Shown here: piece by piece, positions 23,986 through 34,620 of the stretch
Numbering within the stretch: the first letter of the stretch is position 1
How the letters are laid out: each line of letters starts with the position of its first letter
Source of the DNA: Theobroma cacao
Lineage: Eukaryota; Streptophyta; Magnoliopsida; Malvales; Malvaceae
Assembly: GCF_000208745.1 (NCBI RefSeq)
Contig: NC_030850.1
Location: forward strand, 20,548,331-20,612,330
Direction: 5' to 3'
DNA length: 64,000 nucleotides
Notes under the pieces: generated by a model
What the model saw: the letters and a program-made list of their open reading frames with translations, nothing else
The model's database searches: none
What the model was told of the DNA's origin: nothing
Translations under genes and position numbers: made by a program

Positions 23986-25582
23986 TATAAATTCTTGTAT
24001 ATAATTGATCATGTTTACATTGGCATACATGTGAGTACTTGACTTAATTACTACTTAGGCTTACATGGGTTAAGGGAGGCAATTCCCTTCGATACCTTTG
24101 TGCCATCCATGACCTCAAATTTGGGTCGTGACAATGGAGTTGTAACCTTACATGACACTATGCATATTTTATTGATTTATGTTTTCATGGCCAATGGCCC
24201 AGTTGAGCACCAAGGTGCAAGTTACATCTTTAATGAGATGATTTTAAACTATATTTTGAGCGAACATGATAAAAGCATGTGAGTATTTCCACACGTTATG
24301 AGGCAACAATCCATATCGATGTGCTAACATCTTTTTACAGTTTAGATGATATATAAATAAATGTTTAATGATTTATATGATTGTTTAGTTTATGTATGAA
24401 TGTAAGAGATTTGCTTGGGTCTAGCAGGCTATATTTGTCTAGGTCCATACGTTGGTCACAAACCTCCCCGAAATGGGTCGTGACACATATATGTTTAACC
24501 AAAAATAACTGTATTAAACTAAAAGTACAAACGATGACTCTAATAGTGATAAGGCTCAGTGATTGAATGAGTTTTTTATATTCAAGAATTTTGAGTAGTA
24601 AACAAGTTCGAAGCATTCAAGGAAAAATTTAAGACATTAAATGATACTAATGATTGTGGATAGGTGGTGACTTGATATTGAAAATATAGTTTAATGGTGA
24701 AATTATGACACTTGGTCACATTGACCATGTTTGTAAAGAACGATGACTACATAAGTCGAATCGTATCAAGATACCTTGCTCTGGAACAAGATTAAGAATG
24801 CAAAACACAATATTTGATCGCGGGACCATGTGAAAACTTTACTAGTAGAAAGTTTGACTTGTCGGCTAGTTAAGATTAAACAATTGGAAAACCGACAAGG
24901 TTGTTGAAACCTTTCCATCCATGGATGGAAGTAGAAACGAGTTACTATGGATCCCATGCTGGGTTGACTAGAACCTAAATGAGTAATAATGGTAATTGGA
25001 TAAATGTGGATATACACTCTGGTTTGTACTGTACCCCTTTGCAAAGTGGGTGTTAAATATTGATGAAAGGTGAAATGTTATCCCCTAACGTTATGACATA
25101 TATGTCAAGTGTCATGATTTACGACACTATGGGATTTCTTTGTACAACCACCTTATGGTCTTTGTTTGCTATGGGAATTTCTCCTAGGGGATTACAGGGA
25201 CGGTGGTGTTGTCCCGTCTATAAATGCTTCAATGGATGTCATCTGTTGTGTTACCGGGTAAGTATGGTGGTAAGTAAAGGCGATAGTAGATGTCTTACCT
25301 ACGACTGCACCAATCATGATAGAATAGTTATGAGATCAGACAAGTAAAGATAGCCAAGTCAAAATCATGTTGTGTCTTAAAATGATTTGAAACATTGAAT
25401 AATGGAGTCTTGAGCAAACAAGTCAAGGAATTTTGAGTTTAAGTAAACCAGCCTCAATAAAAGTGTCATGCTGTAATCATTCAAGTGACAAATGATTTGA
25501 TAAGTTGAAGAAAAGGTAACCACAATTATTCTAGAAATTGAGGACAGTTATAGTCGGATTAAATTTGGGGACTGAATTTTTG
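23986..25582 (+). other. decayed Gypsy-derived sequence without genes
   Basis: About 1.6 kb between the RNase H remnant and the next polypurine tract, where an integrase gene would be expected. I recognise no integrase motif. GGGTCGTGACA occurs twice (about 24122-24132 and 24476-24486) and resembles LTR ends, so this may be a stack of LTR fragments. Confidence 0.35.
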
Positions 25583-25596
25583 CAAGTAGGAGAGAA
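25583..25596 (+). promoter_or_regulatory. polypurine tract before a Gypsy 3' LTR
   Basis: The plus-strand AAGTAGGAGAGAA follows a region rich in GGGGACTGAATTTTTG and precedes TGTGAAAACCCG. This is the usual arrangement at the 3' end of chromovirus-type elements. Confidence 0.55.
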
Positions 25597-26640
25597 TGTG
25601 AAAACCCGAAATTTTGATATAATTAATCAATTAAAAAGTTAATCCGGTAAAAAGGAAGTTTAGTCATATAAATAAGAATTTCAATTGGCAAGCTCATAAA
25701 ATAAACTTTATCGGGCCAATTGTAAAAAGTTCACTCACAAAGCTTGTTACAATAAAGGTAGAATAAAGGGAGTGTTTGAGAAATAAACAGAAAGAAATTA
25801 AATGCAAGAAGGATTTTGTATATATATATAATAAAAAATAAAAAGACTTGAAGATTAAATTAAAAAACAAAGAAAATTAAAAGTAAATAAGCAAAGGAGA
25901 AAAGTGGGGAGGCCTCATGCCCCATGGGTGGACACACCGAAGTATCCGCCCTTGGGTAATTCGCCCCCTCCCACCATGGTGTTTCATCTCCTTGGCCTTT
26001 CGTTCCTCATGCTTTTATCTTTTCAATTCATTCTTTCTCCAACCTAGTTTATCACGCTAAGATCTTTTTGTTCTTTCTTTTCTTCACACTAACAAAGTTA
26101 ATCACGCCCCCCAAAATTTGTTTCATACAGAAATCCAAGTTTCTTATTTCTTACTTTCACTTTACTTCACGCCTAGCCTTGCACTCTTCTCGGGTGAAAA
26201 AGCACGAGGGCCACATCTTGCTCTCCCATTCCTCCCATGCAGCTCACGGGGTTGGACAAAATTTGGGTTGCCATTCTCTCTTCCATGTCCACCAAAAGAA
26301 AACTGTAGACATAGTTGAAGCAATGGAAATTTGAAATTAAGTGAGACTTAAATTTGTTGAGCTACCAACCTCAATTTTACCGGTTTAAAAGTTATTGTTT
26401 TTGTGCTTAAAGCTCAATTAGACTCCGTAAGTTACAAGTCTTAGTGGGTTGTTAATCTCCATTGCTTATTTGAGGTAAGGAGTGGATAGTTGTATTGCTG
26501 AAATTGTGAATTGCGGTTGGGATATAAATTGTCGATTTTGTTCTGTTGGTATGGTTGAACGGATAATTATTATTAATTGTGTTGATTAAGGCTGGATAAA
26601 TAACTATTAAATTGTGTTGCTGGGGCTGGACGTTTGTGTA
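25597..26640 (+). repeat. Gypsy 3' LTR, right end uncertain
   Basis: It starts TGTGAAAACCCGAAATTTTG right after the polypurine tract. It contains TATATATATA near 25820 and a GC-richer block (25905-25985) of the kind seen in LTR leader regions. No second copy is available, so the right boundary is a guess. The reading frame at 26068-26334 shows no recognisable domain and is not called a gene. Confidence 0.4.
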
Positions 26641-26649
26641 TTAAATTGT

Positions 26650-26784
26650 AACAAAGGCACATAAAAATGGACTCACTTCATCAGAGAAAAAGCATCGGTT
26701 GGAGTTACAGTGTTAAACATGCAAATAGCTAATATCTTCACTAAAGCATCACAGTCAAGGCAGTTTCAATTTTATCAAAAATAA
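26650..26784 (+). pseudogene. C-terminal scrap of a Copia RNase H
   Basis: From 26674 one frame reads HFIREKASVGVTVL and then IANIFTKASQSRQFQF before a stop at 26784. This matches the end of Copia pol, which usually reads like HFIREK...IADIFTKAL...F. About 40 codons remain. No LTR could be tied to it, so it is an isolated fragment. It lies about 0.4 kb beyond the 3' end of the LAX2-like gene. Confidence 0.75.
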
Positions 26785-27176
26785 GATTATTTCATAATTG
26801 TTTTTTTAATCTGTATTTTGTCCACCGCTTAAAATCGGGAAACTGGTTTTAGTTAAAGTAAATTGTACGTGTTTCCATGCAGTAGGTTTTGGAAGCGGCA
26901 GAGCCATCTAAATCTAATTAATACTAGCAAATTTCCTCTGGAGGATGAATTAACAAATTGGCAAAATAGATAATCAGTTAGAAAACATCGGCGCACAACA
27001 GATAACCAGAAATATTGTCGAAATCTAAAGGAAGGATTTAGAATTTTAGAAGGACTGACTCTGAAATATATGTTATTATTATTATAATATATATATATAT
27101 ATATATACACTTGAAGAAGCTGACATGCGTCCAGCATGCAAGATGTACATCTTGTTTCCAAATTGATCATCAAGAC

Positions 27177-27371
27177 TCAGTTCAAAGCACAACGCCTTCC
27201 GTACTGTAAAGACATCAAATGATCATTTACACAACTTTGATGTGAGTAATTCTCGAATGATACAGTGGTTGGATTTACAGATTCCACTAATCTAGGCAAC
27301 CAAACACAATCTCTTACTTGCTTCAATGTCAGTGTGTGCAACAACTTCTGCCCCATGCATGATATATCAAC
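27177..27371 (-). CDS. LAX2-like: LAX2-like exon 4 (terminal)
   Basis: The acceptor TTGTCGCAG precedes GTTGATATATCATGC. The exon encodes VDISCMGQKLLHTLTLK, VRDCVWLPRLVESVN and the tail LMSLQYGRRCALN, ending in TGA. There are 64 codons plus stop, in phase with exon 3. Confidence 0.85.
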   Translation of the reverse strand, partial: VDISCMGQKLLHTLTLKQVRDCVWLPRLVESVNPTTVSFENYSHQSCVNDHLMSLQYGRRCALN

Positions 27372-30300
27372 CTGCGACAAATCTATGATATGAGAATTAT
27401 ACGCACCTCAAACAAAACTCTATCCAGATGGAAACCTTCATAAGCTATTGCTTCTTACTTTCACACTTGACTAAGTTTAGTTTTTTCCTTTTTTTTTCCT
27501 ACGAAGCCAAATGTAATTTTTAAATAGGCCAAGAAGCAATAGATCTAGCAAACTTAGGAGGAAACAAATTAAAGCCCCGCCGCAGATACAAAAACCACAC
27601 AAATTAAAGATCACCTACAGGGAATATAAAAAGAGAAGCAACCCGTAACAATAACCCAACGCCCAATTAGGAGAGAATTAAGAGAGACAATATGGAAACA
27701 GAACCCATTACAATACCATGTATGTGTATCTCAAACAAATTTGGACATGAGATTGACCTCTCTATACATGCATCCAGGATTGAATATTTAAATATTCCTC
27801 TCAATGGGGAAAACTTCTTGATCTATTAACTGAACAGCTGGTTGAATCAAAACCATTTTGATTTCTTAAGTTGAATTTGTAGGAAATGAATTTTATCTAT
27901 GAGATAATGACTTTACCATAATGAAAAGAGAGGAAGAAAGAAGAAACACAAGGCATGGGAGCATGTCAAATGCAGTGGATACTCTAAGGTAACAAATAAA
28001 GAGGCGAAACTAAAAGTCTCATTTATGTAACAATAGAGTTGCATAACTTTGTAGTCCGTACTTTGTTCTGTATTTTGAATTAATCCACTCTTCAGCTCTT
28101 AAAAGTCAAATTAGCCTTTCCTTTTGACCTTTTGCAGATCAAGCGAGCGTTTTGGTTACATATAAGCAAGACTAAGTGGAGGCCGGACAATATAAGCCTG
28201 CATGTCAACTATTTGGCCACACATTTAGCTCTTCAGTTCCATCATTAATAGATGTAGCTAGGACGGCAAGGAAGAGGCTCTAGTACTTTTAGGCCTCCAG
28301 ATTGGAGTCTCATCATGTCGGTTTCTTTTTTTTATAAATTTTATTTTTCTTTCTCTGCAATATACTAACCACCAAAACTTCTGTCTGGATTTAGGATTAA
28401 AAGACCACTCGAAGGTAATAAATAGTGAGTGTACCTTAATTCTTTTATTCGGAAAATACAGTTTAACAAGGGGCCGGAGGGATTTGAAAAGGATACATTT
28501 TTATAAAAGATGGTCTGTGAAGTTAGATATAAATAAATTTATAGAGAGATTAATTATTTTGTGGACACATTTGAAAAAATGGGAGTGGATAGACTAAACA
28601 TGTTCAGTGTGTATTGGTCATTGGATACGTGTAACATGAATGGGCATAGATACATACATGTCCAGGACGACTATGCATTACTGTTTTGGATTCAAGATGC
28701 AGAATGTTCGTGGCTTTAGGTGATTACTTGTGACATGTTTTGATCTTTCTTGTTTTTTAAGGTCTTATGTGTGATGGAGTTAATGTGATTTATCTTATGC
28801 GGTGAGATGTGTGTTTATATTTGGTGTTTTCTTTTCTATTTCATTGTTGTGAACATTCCATTACTAGATGGTTTATAGAATTTAAGATCATGCATTTAAT
28901 CTTTCAATTAATAAAAGTGATTGTTTGAGAAAAAAAAAAAGAAAAAAGATACAGTCTAGTATACCATTTAAACCCTTCGGAAATAAATAATTTCCTAATT
29001 AGAATTTCTTTTTATTGGATTGACAAAATGACTTTTATTTCTAATGTGACAATATCACAACTAATTATCCAAAAATTTTTAATTTGTAAAAGTATATGGC
29101 ATGTAGTTATCCTTTCCTTATCTTTATATGATCCTTGACTATGGTTTTTTTTTTTCCCTACTTTTGAAAGGTAAGAATAAAGCTTATTAGAATAATTTAG
29201 AAACTAAACAAGACTTATAATGTAAAATTTAATTTTAATTTTGTATAAATAATCAAAATTTATAATTGCATGAAAGTTGGGGGCCTTCCATAACCTTTCA
29301 CTTTTGGAAAAATTACAAAAACTCATACTTTTTAAAAAGTTTTTCAGTCAAGTGGTTTTTAGGAAACTTATAAGTACTTCACAACAGAAAATAAAAATGA
29401 AAAGGATCATCAATGTCATCCTATTAAATAGTTATTCTCAACATTTATTTTGAAATAATTTGTCAAATTGCTCAATAACGTTTTGAAAGGTGCAAATAGC
29501 TCTAAAACAAACTTATTTATTATTAAAATCACCATGTAATGCGCGTTATTTTACAAAAAAAGTTTATACCCTCTTCTTCTTCTTCTCTCTCTCTCTCTCT
29601 CTGTCTCTTCTCCTTTCCCTCTTAGATATAGTGTAAGTATGTATCAACATCTCCAAAATAATAACTAAATGTGCCAAATGACCAAATTCTAAAGTAAATT
29701 AAATTAGTAGACTAAAATGAAATTCAACCTCTTTTCTTATCTCTCATAATTGAAGTACAAACTTACTTTATATTTTGCTAACAAGAACTAAAGTGCACTA
29801 TTTAAGATTACTGTATTTTGTATTTTTACTTAATATACATAAAATTTTGATACTTTATATTTGTGTCTGGGATAAGTTCGGATCTATGTGTGTATTTAAG
29901 CATGCACTTCCAAAAGGATTATGAAGGATTGCTAACTAAATGTGACAAATGACCAAATTCTACAGTAAATTAAATTAGCAGACTAAAATGAAATTCAACC
30001 TCTTTTCTTATCTCTCATAATTGAAGTACAAACTTATTTTAAATTTTACTAACAAGAGCTGAAGTGCACTATTTAAGATTACTGTATTTTGTACTTTTAC
30101 TTAATATATATAAAAGTTTGATGCCTTATATTCACATTTGGAATGAGTATATGAATATATATGTGTGTATTTATACACACGCTTCCAAGAGGATTAGGGA
30201 GGATCCAACATAGACAATGCACTTGAACAACCAAGAGCATTGTCAAGTTAAACAAGTTCAATTCTTGATATTATATGATAAGGAGTTATAGGTATTTGGT

Positions 30301-33300
30301 TTCTCACTTAATTAAACATATAAATATTTATTTATTTTGTCTCAAATCCTAACACAACCTAAATCTTGTTTTACTCGGTTACTCTCCTCTCTCCTCTGTC
30401 GATGCACTTCGCTCCTCTTCCTCTTCTTTTTCCTTCTCCCCTGACCGCACTCTTCCTCTCTCCTCTTCTGTTTTACCCATGACTCTCTCTCTCTTAAAAT
30501 CTATCATCGCACTGCACGTGGCCCCTTCCCCATTCTGTCCTCGTCTTCTTTCTTTCTCCCTCACGTCTCAGCAAGGTATCACCAAAAATTTCAAATACCG
30601 AACAAAACAGTAAGATTAGTTTTTTAAGTAATGAAATATTTGCTAATTCTATGTCATTATGCTTCAGGATGACACGAGCATTCTTACTGTGAACGTTTTT
30701 GTAGCCCTTCAAAAAAAAAAAAAGTGTGAACGTTTTTGCATGATTTATGGCCTTGAACTGCTCACACCCTTCTTCCCTTTGTAAACTTCCCAGCTGGTAA
30801 TTAGATGCTAACACAATCTTGTATTTCTATATTTTGTTTCTAGAAACATGTGTTTACATCGTAGAAATTGATCCAACTTTAACAAGGTGAGAATGGCGGT
30901 ATTGTATCTACTTGTTCAGGTTTAAATAGAAATCATTGATAATGCTTTGGGTTTGATGGCATGTCTATTGACACGGACAGATTGGTGAATATAATTTAGA
31001 TTCCATGTTTGGTTTGTACCTCTGTTGTAATGAATTCTCATTCTTACTTAGAGGCTGCGAAAATTGTCTTTTAATTTCTAGTTATTTGGAGAGAAGAAGA
31101 GTGTGATGAGGGGAAAAGTAATGAGGATGACGGGAAAAGAAGAGAAGAGGGAAAGACATCGACAACAACATCACGGACACTGGCGTCGACATAGGAGAGG
31201 AGAGAAAAAATTATGACATGCGAGTTGAGGAAGGAAGAAGAATCTAGAATTAACTTAATAGGAATTTAACAACTTGGGATATTTAACGAGTAATATTTAG
31301 AATATTAAACTTTGGATAACACTTTTAAATTTTAACTTTATTTATTTTGTTAGTATAAAATATTTAAAAAGTTGAGATACTCTACCTCTACCTCTTGACA
31401 ACCCTACACTTTTATGAGAACCTTTTTACATACATTGGACACAGAAAGTTTACTCAAATGTTTCTATATTGATGTTTGGGAAATATAGTATACGTATTAG
31501 CATCTCTAATATACTAATTGAATGTGTCAAATAACCAAATGGCATCAAACCTAGATTTGTTTTCTCCTATCATTGATTGTATTATTTTTTATTATTAGCG
31601 AAAAAAATCATTATACCTAACAAAATAGCAAAAAAAAAAAAGCCCTGAAACAAAGCAACAAAATATGCTATTTGATCCATAATGAATTATGCTTGCCATC
31701 TACAATTTCCACTAAAGTAAAATACTAAAACAGCATTAAATTAAGAATAAAAAAAAAATTAAAAACCAGTAGACCACAATATGATTCAACCTCTTCTAAT
31801 CATCTCTTGTAAGCACAAATTCACTTGTGATTTTGCTAAGAGTACCTTAAAGACATTAAAACTAACTCCTTTACCTCATTTTAGTTTGCATGTATAAGAA
31901 GACTTTGGTCTGCCACTTGTGAACAAGACATAGTTATTTCTTCCGCTAGCCACTAAAATTTTCTACTCTATGGAAAAGGGGATAAAGATGAGGTAAATAT
32001 TGGAAGAATAACTTTGCGATGGTGGAAAGAATCAACATATTATGGCATTGAGAGATAAATCATCCAAGTGAATATCATAGCAAAAGAAAAACATGTCTAT
32101 GCAGCAACATATCTATTCAGAAAAGATCGTAGAAACGATTGCTTCACGTCAATACATATATCTTTTTTATTTAAATCATGTCACGAAATCATATTTAACA
32201 AAAAAGTTAAATTATTGATCGTTCAATGGTAAATATTTATTTGACCGGACTCATTAATGATTCTTCCAACGAAGAGTTTATCTTTTTCAAGAATATATAA
32301 CGACGTGGAGAAACAAATCTTCCTACAAATTACTTAAAGAAAGAAGGGTATTATTAGATGTGTTGTGAGCAATCGTCAAGAGGCAACGACATCTTTTGTT
32401 AATTTTAATACGTGGAAGCTCTACCAGGGGCAGAACTAAGCAACTAATTTTGTCAGAAATAGAAAGACATGCATTTGAAAGGCCGGCCTATACTAAAACC
32501 CTAAACTGATGAAATCCAGGGGGCTAAGCCTTAAGAGTGGATCTGCCATGTGCCATGTGAATTATTATTATCCGCTTAATATGACCGCCCACGTAATGAG
32601 AAAGCTTGTCACTTCAAGCGAACAGACAATCACTTTCATGCAATGCTAATTTCTTTGTTGTTTGAAAATAATGAAAAAGGACAAAGACAGAAAAAGGGGA
32701 GAGATTTCATTACCTCAGCTTCGTTGGAGAGACCAAGCTTTGTAACCAGGTACTTTTTAACCATGAAAATCGTCACGTTCTCGTCCCTTTTTTTTTTTTT
32801 TTTGGTTTATTTTCAAAATTATTTTTTTTCAAAGGAAAAAAAAGTAAAAGACAACAAAACCCAAAAAGAAAGCAACGTCAGCTTTTTCTCACTCATTTCA
32901 CTGAACACCATCATTAGCAAGTAGAAAGATAGGGAAAACACGACAGTGATATGATCAACTACGAATGCTAACGTGCACCGCTTACTTCACTCTAATGTAC
33001 GCCTTTGGTATTTGAGGCAGCGCTTCTCCGTTCCTGCTATAATCATGTCAACAGATTACTTTCACCAAAAAAACAAAAAGATTGAGTAAAGAAATCAACC
33101 TAGCTACTTCATTAATACGGTAAAAATATAAGAATTATGAAGGAGATCAATATGTATATGAAGTCTGATGAGATGATCATGGAATGATGTTCTGGTATTA
33201 ACCTAGCTAATAATATTAACATTAATCGAATGATGTGTTCTTTGCATCTTGAAAACTAACTCACCACCTAAACAAAAGTATGCGTGCGACGGAAATTAGA

Positions 33301-34054
33301 GAGATGAAAGCAATGGAAAATGGTACTAGAGTGGAAAGAGAAAACAAAATATGAGAAATAGATTACAAAAATAAAGTAATAGAAAAGAAAATGAGGTTAA
33401 TGATGGACAGATGAAGAAAACTAACATTGATGACCAAAGGCATAAGCAAAGGACATGTGAAAGAGAGAGCATGCGTGTGTGTTAATGATGGTATCATTGA
33501 AATATAGCTCACCGGTTGGTATAAGACTGAAGGGTAAACCACAAGCCAGAGTGGGGTCTTGTTCCTGCCAAGTAATCATGGGAAGTATTGGGAACCGGCA
33601 TTTGCCAGTCATCCAAGCCAAGAAAGCTACCTGAATTCATGTCGCACGGCCACCACGCCATATCATCATAATCCTCATCACAATGATCTTCATCCTGATT
33701 TTGCCACGAGCCCTGATCATAATTACCAGGCGGAGCCATGCCTATTACCCTGACACCATGCTCATGGTCCAACTCCAAGCCTGGCATCGACTCTAAATCT
33801 CTTCCTAGACTTAACCCTAGCTCCAACCCTGCACCACAACCAGTTGGTTTCTGCTTAACTTGCTGGAGCTGCGAAGAAGGAGATGCTGAAACTGCGTTTC
33901 GTTGATGTTCCTCTTCTTCTTCTTCTTCTTCTTTCCTGCATGCAATGCTAAACCCTAACCCTAACTCAAGCCAGTCTTTGTCTTTTGCTTGCTCTTCTCC
34001 CGACGGGCGGTTGTAATCTTCATGAGTTTTCTCAAAATGCGAAGGAGAGGCCAT
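27177..34054 (-). CDS. LAX2-like: LAX PANICLE 2-like nuclear protein, 4 exons
   Basis: I rebuilt a 285-residue protein from 34054-33513, 33033-32986, 32786-32714 and 27371-27177. All introns are GT-AG and the phases (2, 2, 0) keep one open frame. The N-terminus has two LELGL motifs (residues 29-33 and 77-81), similar to EAR repression motifs, and a run of eight Glu (42-49). An acidic Trp-rich stretch follows (AWWPCDMNSG). From about residue 170 the sequence (GLWFTLQS, ALPQIPKAYIRV, KKYLVTKLGLSNEAE, DISCMGQKLLHTLTLKQVRD, VWLPRLVESVN) resembles LAX2/barren stalk2 and the ubiquitin-like RAWUL fold of DRIP E3 ligases. Rice LAX2 and maize BA2 promote axillary meristem formation, acting in the nucleus. 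Family assignment rests on remembered motifs. The splice models are sequence-supported, but expression is not shown. Confidence 0.85.
29584..29605. repeat. CT microsatellite
   Basis: Alternating CT follows CTTCTTCTTCTT at the left. It lies inside LAX2-like intron 3. Confidence 0.8.
29663..30204. repeat. 271 bp tandem duplication in intron 3
   Basis: Unit 1 (29663-29933) and unit 2 (29934-30204) both start AACTAAATGTG and share most of their length, including AAATTCAACCTCTTTTCTTA and GTGCACTATTTAAGATTACTG. They differ by scattered substitutions and small indels, so the duplication is not recent. Confidence 0.85.
30688..30738. repeat. micro-retroposition scar with 14 bp target duplication
   Basis: TGTGAACGTTTTTG occurs at 30688-30701 and again at 30725-30738. 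Between them are only 23 bases, TAGCCCTTC followed by 13 A and a G. This is what a severely 5'-truncated, poly(A)-tailed retroposon leaves behind. Confidence 0.6.
31490..31860. repeat. diverged, split third copy of the intron repeat
   Basis: 31495-31545 matches the start of the 271 bp unit region (ATTAGCATCTC, TGTGTCAAATAACCAAAT). 31770-31850 matches its middle (AGTAGACCACAATATGATTC, CAACCTCTTC, TTTTGCTAAGAG). About 200 bp of unrelated sequence separates the two parts. Confidence 0.6.
32714..32786 (-). CDS. LAX2-like: LAX2-like exon 3 (73 nt)
   Basis: It encodes DENVTIFMVKKYLVTKLG then LSNEAE, completing a Lys codon with its first G. The donor is GTAATG. Its acceptor AG directly follows a run of 16 A on the coding strand, which is unusual. 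Confidence 0.82.
32986..33033 (-). CDS. LAX2-like: LAX2-like exon 2 (48 nt micro-exon)
   Basis: The acceptor is TATAGCAG and the donor GTAAGC. The exon adds one base to finish the Arg codon and then encodes NGEALPQIPKAYIRV. This matches the conserved LPQIP...YIR stretch of the domain. Confidence 0.85.
33513..34054 (-). CDS. LAX2-like: LAX2-like exon 1
   Basis: It runs from an ATG (MASPSHFEK) for 180 codons plus two bases of an Arg codon, then a donor GTGAGC. It encodes the low-complexity regulatory half and the first strand of the C-terminal domain (GLWFTLQS). Confidence 0.85.
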
Positions 34055-34220
34055 AACCGCAAGCCACTTTGAGGATCTGTTTACGAAAAGTTAAAAAGGG
34101 AGGGGCTGGTTTGGCCCTTTATGAAACGGCAAACTTGTCTACTGCTCATACCAACCCACAACCTCATACACACACCCCTATATGCCTAGAAATAAAACCC
34201 TACTTCTCCTCTTAAGTATG

Positions 34221-34228
34221 TTTATATG
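34221..34228 (-). promoter_or_regulatory. candidate TATA box for LAX2-like gene
   Basis: The minus-strand reading CATATAAA would place transcription start near 34190 and give a 5' UTR of about 140 nt. Confidence 0.35.
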
Positions 34229-34502
34229 GACATCAATCAAAAGTAAGTAATAAACCCAAGTTTGTTCACTTTCTACTTATTGTGCGTGCCTCAATCCCCT
34301 TTTTGATTTCTTGTCTCAAGACCCACACAGGGAATTACAAAATTATTACGGCCAATTGCTCTTTTCCGAGGCTCTCATGGTTGTGTAACGTGTTTTCTTG
34401 TTGAGTTCGCATCTCAAAGTCTCTAACAGTAGAAGAAGTAGGGTTTTGTTGTTAGTTTCTACAGCTACACCCTGCAGAAGCCACAAACTAAACAGCGCAG
34501 AG

Positions 34503-34537
34503 CGAGAGAGCAAGAGAGAGAGAGAGAGAGAGAGAGA
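34503..34537. repeat. GA/CT microsatellite upstream of the gene
   Basis: An almost pure GA run on the plus strand (CT on the gene's strand), about 450 bp upstream of the LAX2-like start codon. Such tracts are common in plant promoters and leaders. Confidence 0.8.
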
Positions 34538-34620
34538 AGTGGAATGATTTACTGTACCCCGGTAGATTTGTTCACAGCATCTTCGCTGTTTTAGTACGAA
34601 TTTAGCTCTGCATCGACCCA

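Larger units (their letters stand above)
27372..32713 (-). other. LAX2-like intron 3 (5.3 kb)
   Basis: No exon-like or gene-like sequence was found inside. It holds a 271 bp tandem duplication (29663-30204), a diverged third copy (31490-31860), a CT microsatellite (29584-29605), a tiny poly(A) insertion with target duplication (30688-30738), and a poly(A)-tailed stretch ending near 28945. Plant introns of this size usually owe it to transposon insertions, and the repeats here fit that. Confidence 0.75.
34055..34620 (-). promoter_or_regulatory. probable promoter and 5' UTR of LAX2-like gene
   Basis: The minus-strand sequence upstream of the ATG has a TATA-like CATATAAA at 34221-34228, about 170 bp before the start codon. 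A CT-rich tract lies further upstream (34503-34537). This is a prediction from position and composition only. Confidence 0.4.

Noticed and set aside
24766..25347. Open frames between the Gypsy remnants as genes
   Set aside because: Short, on opposite strands, without motifs, and surrounded by LTR-like text.
25905..26334. 88-codon open frame and GC-richer block as a small gene
   Set aside because: No recognisable domain. It lies inside a Gypsy LTR and its composition follows the LTR leader.
28480..28950. LINE or retro-gene ending in the A-rich tract at about 28929-28945
   Set aside because: The poly(A)-like end is suggestive, but no coding match and no convincing target duplication were found.
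30379..30814. Acidic/arginine-rich minus-strand frames in intron 3
   Set aside because: They are purine-rich low-complexity DNA without a domain, and they overlap in two frames.
30382..31205. Inverted repeat pair (CTCTCCTCTCTCCTCTGTCG at 30382 and its rough complement near 31182) as ends of a Mutator-like element
   Set aside because: The similarity is limited to about 20 low-complexity bases, and no target duplication was seen.
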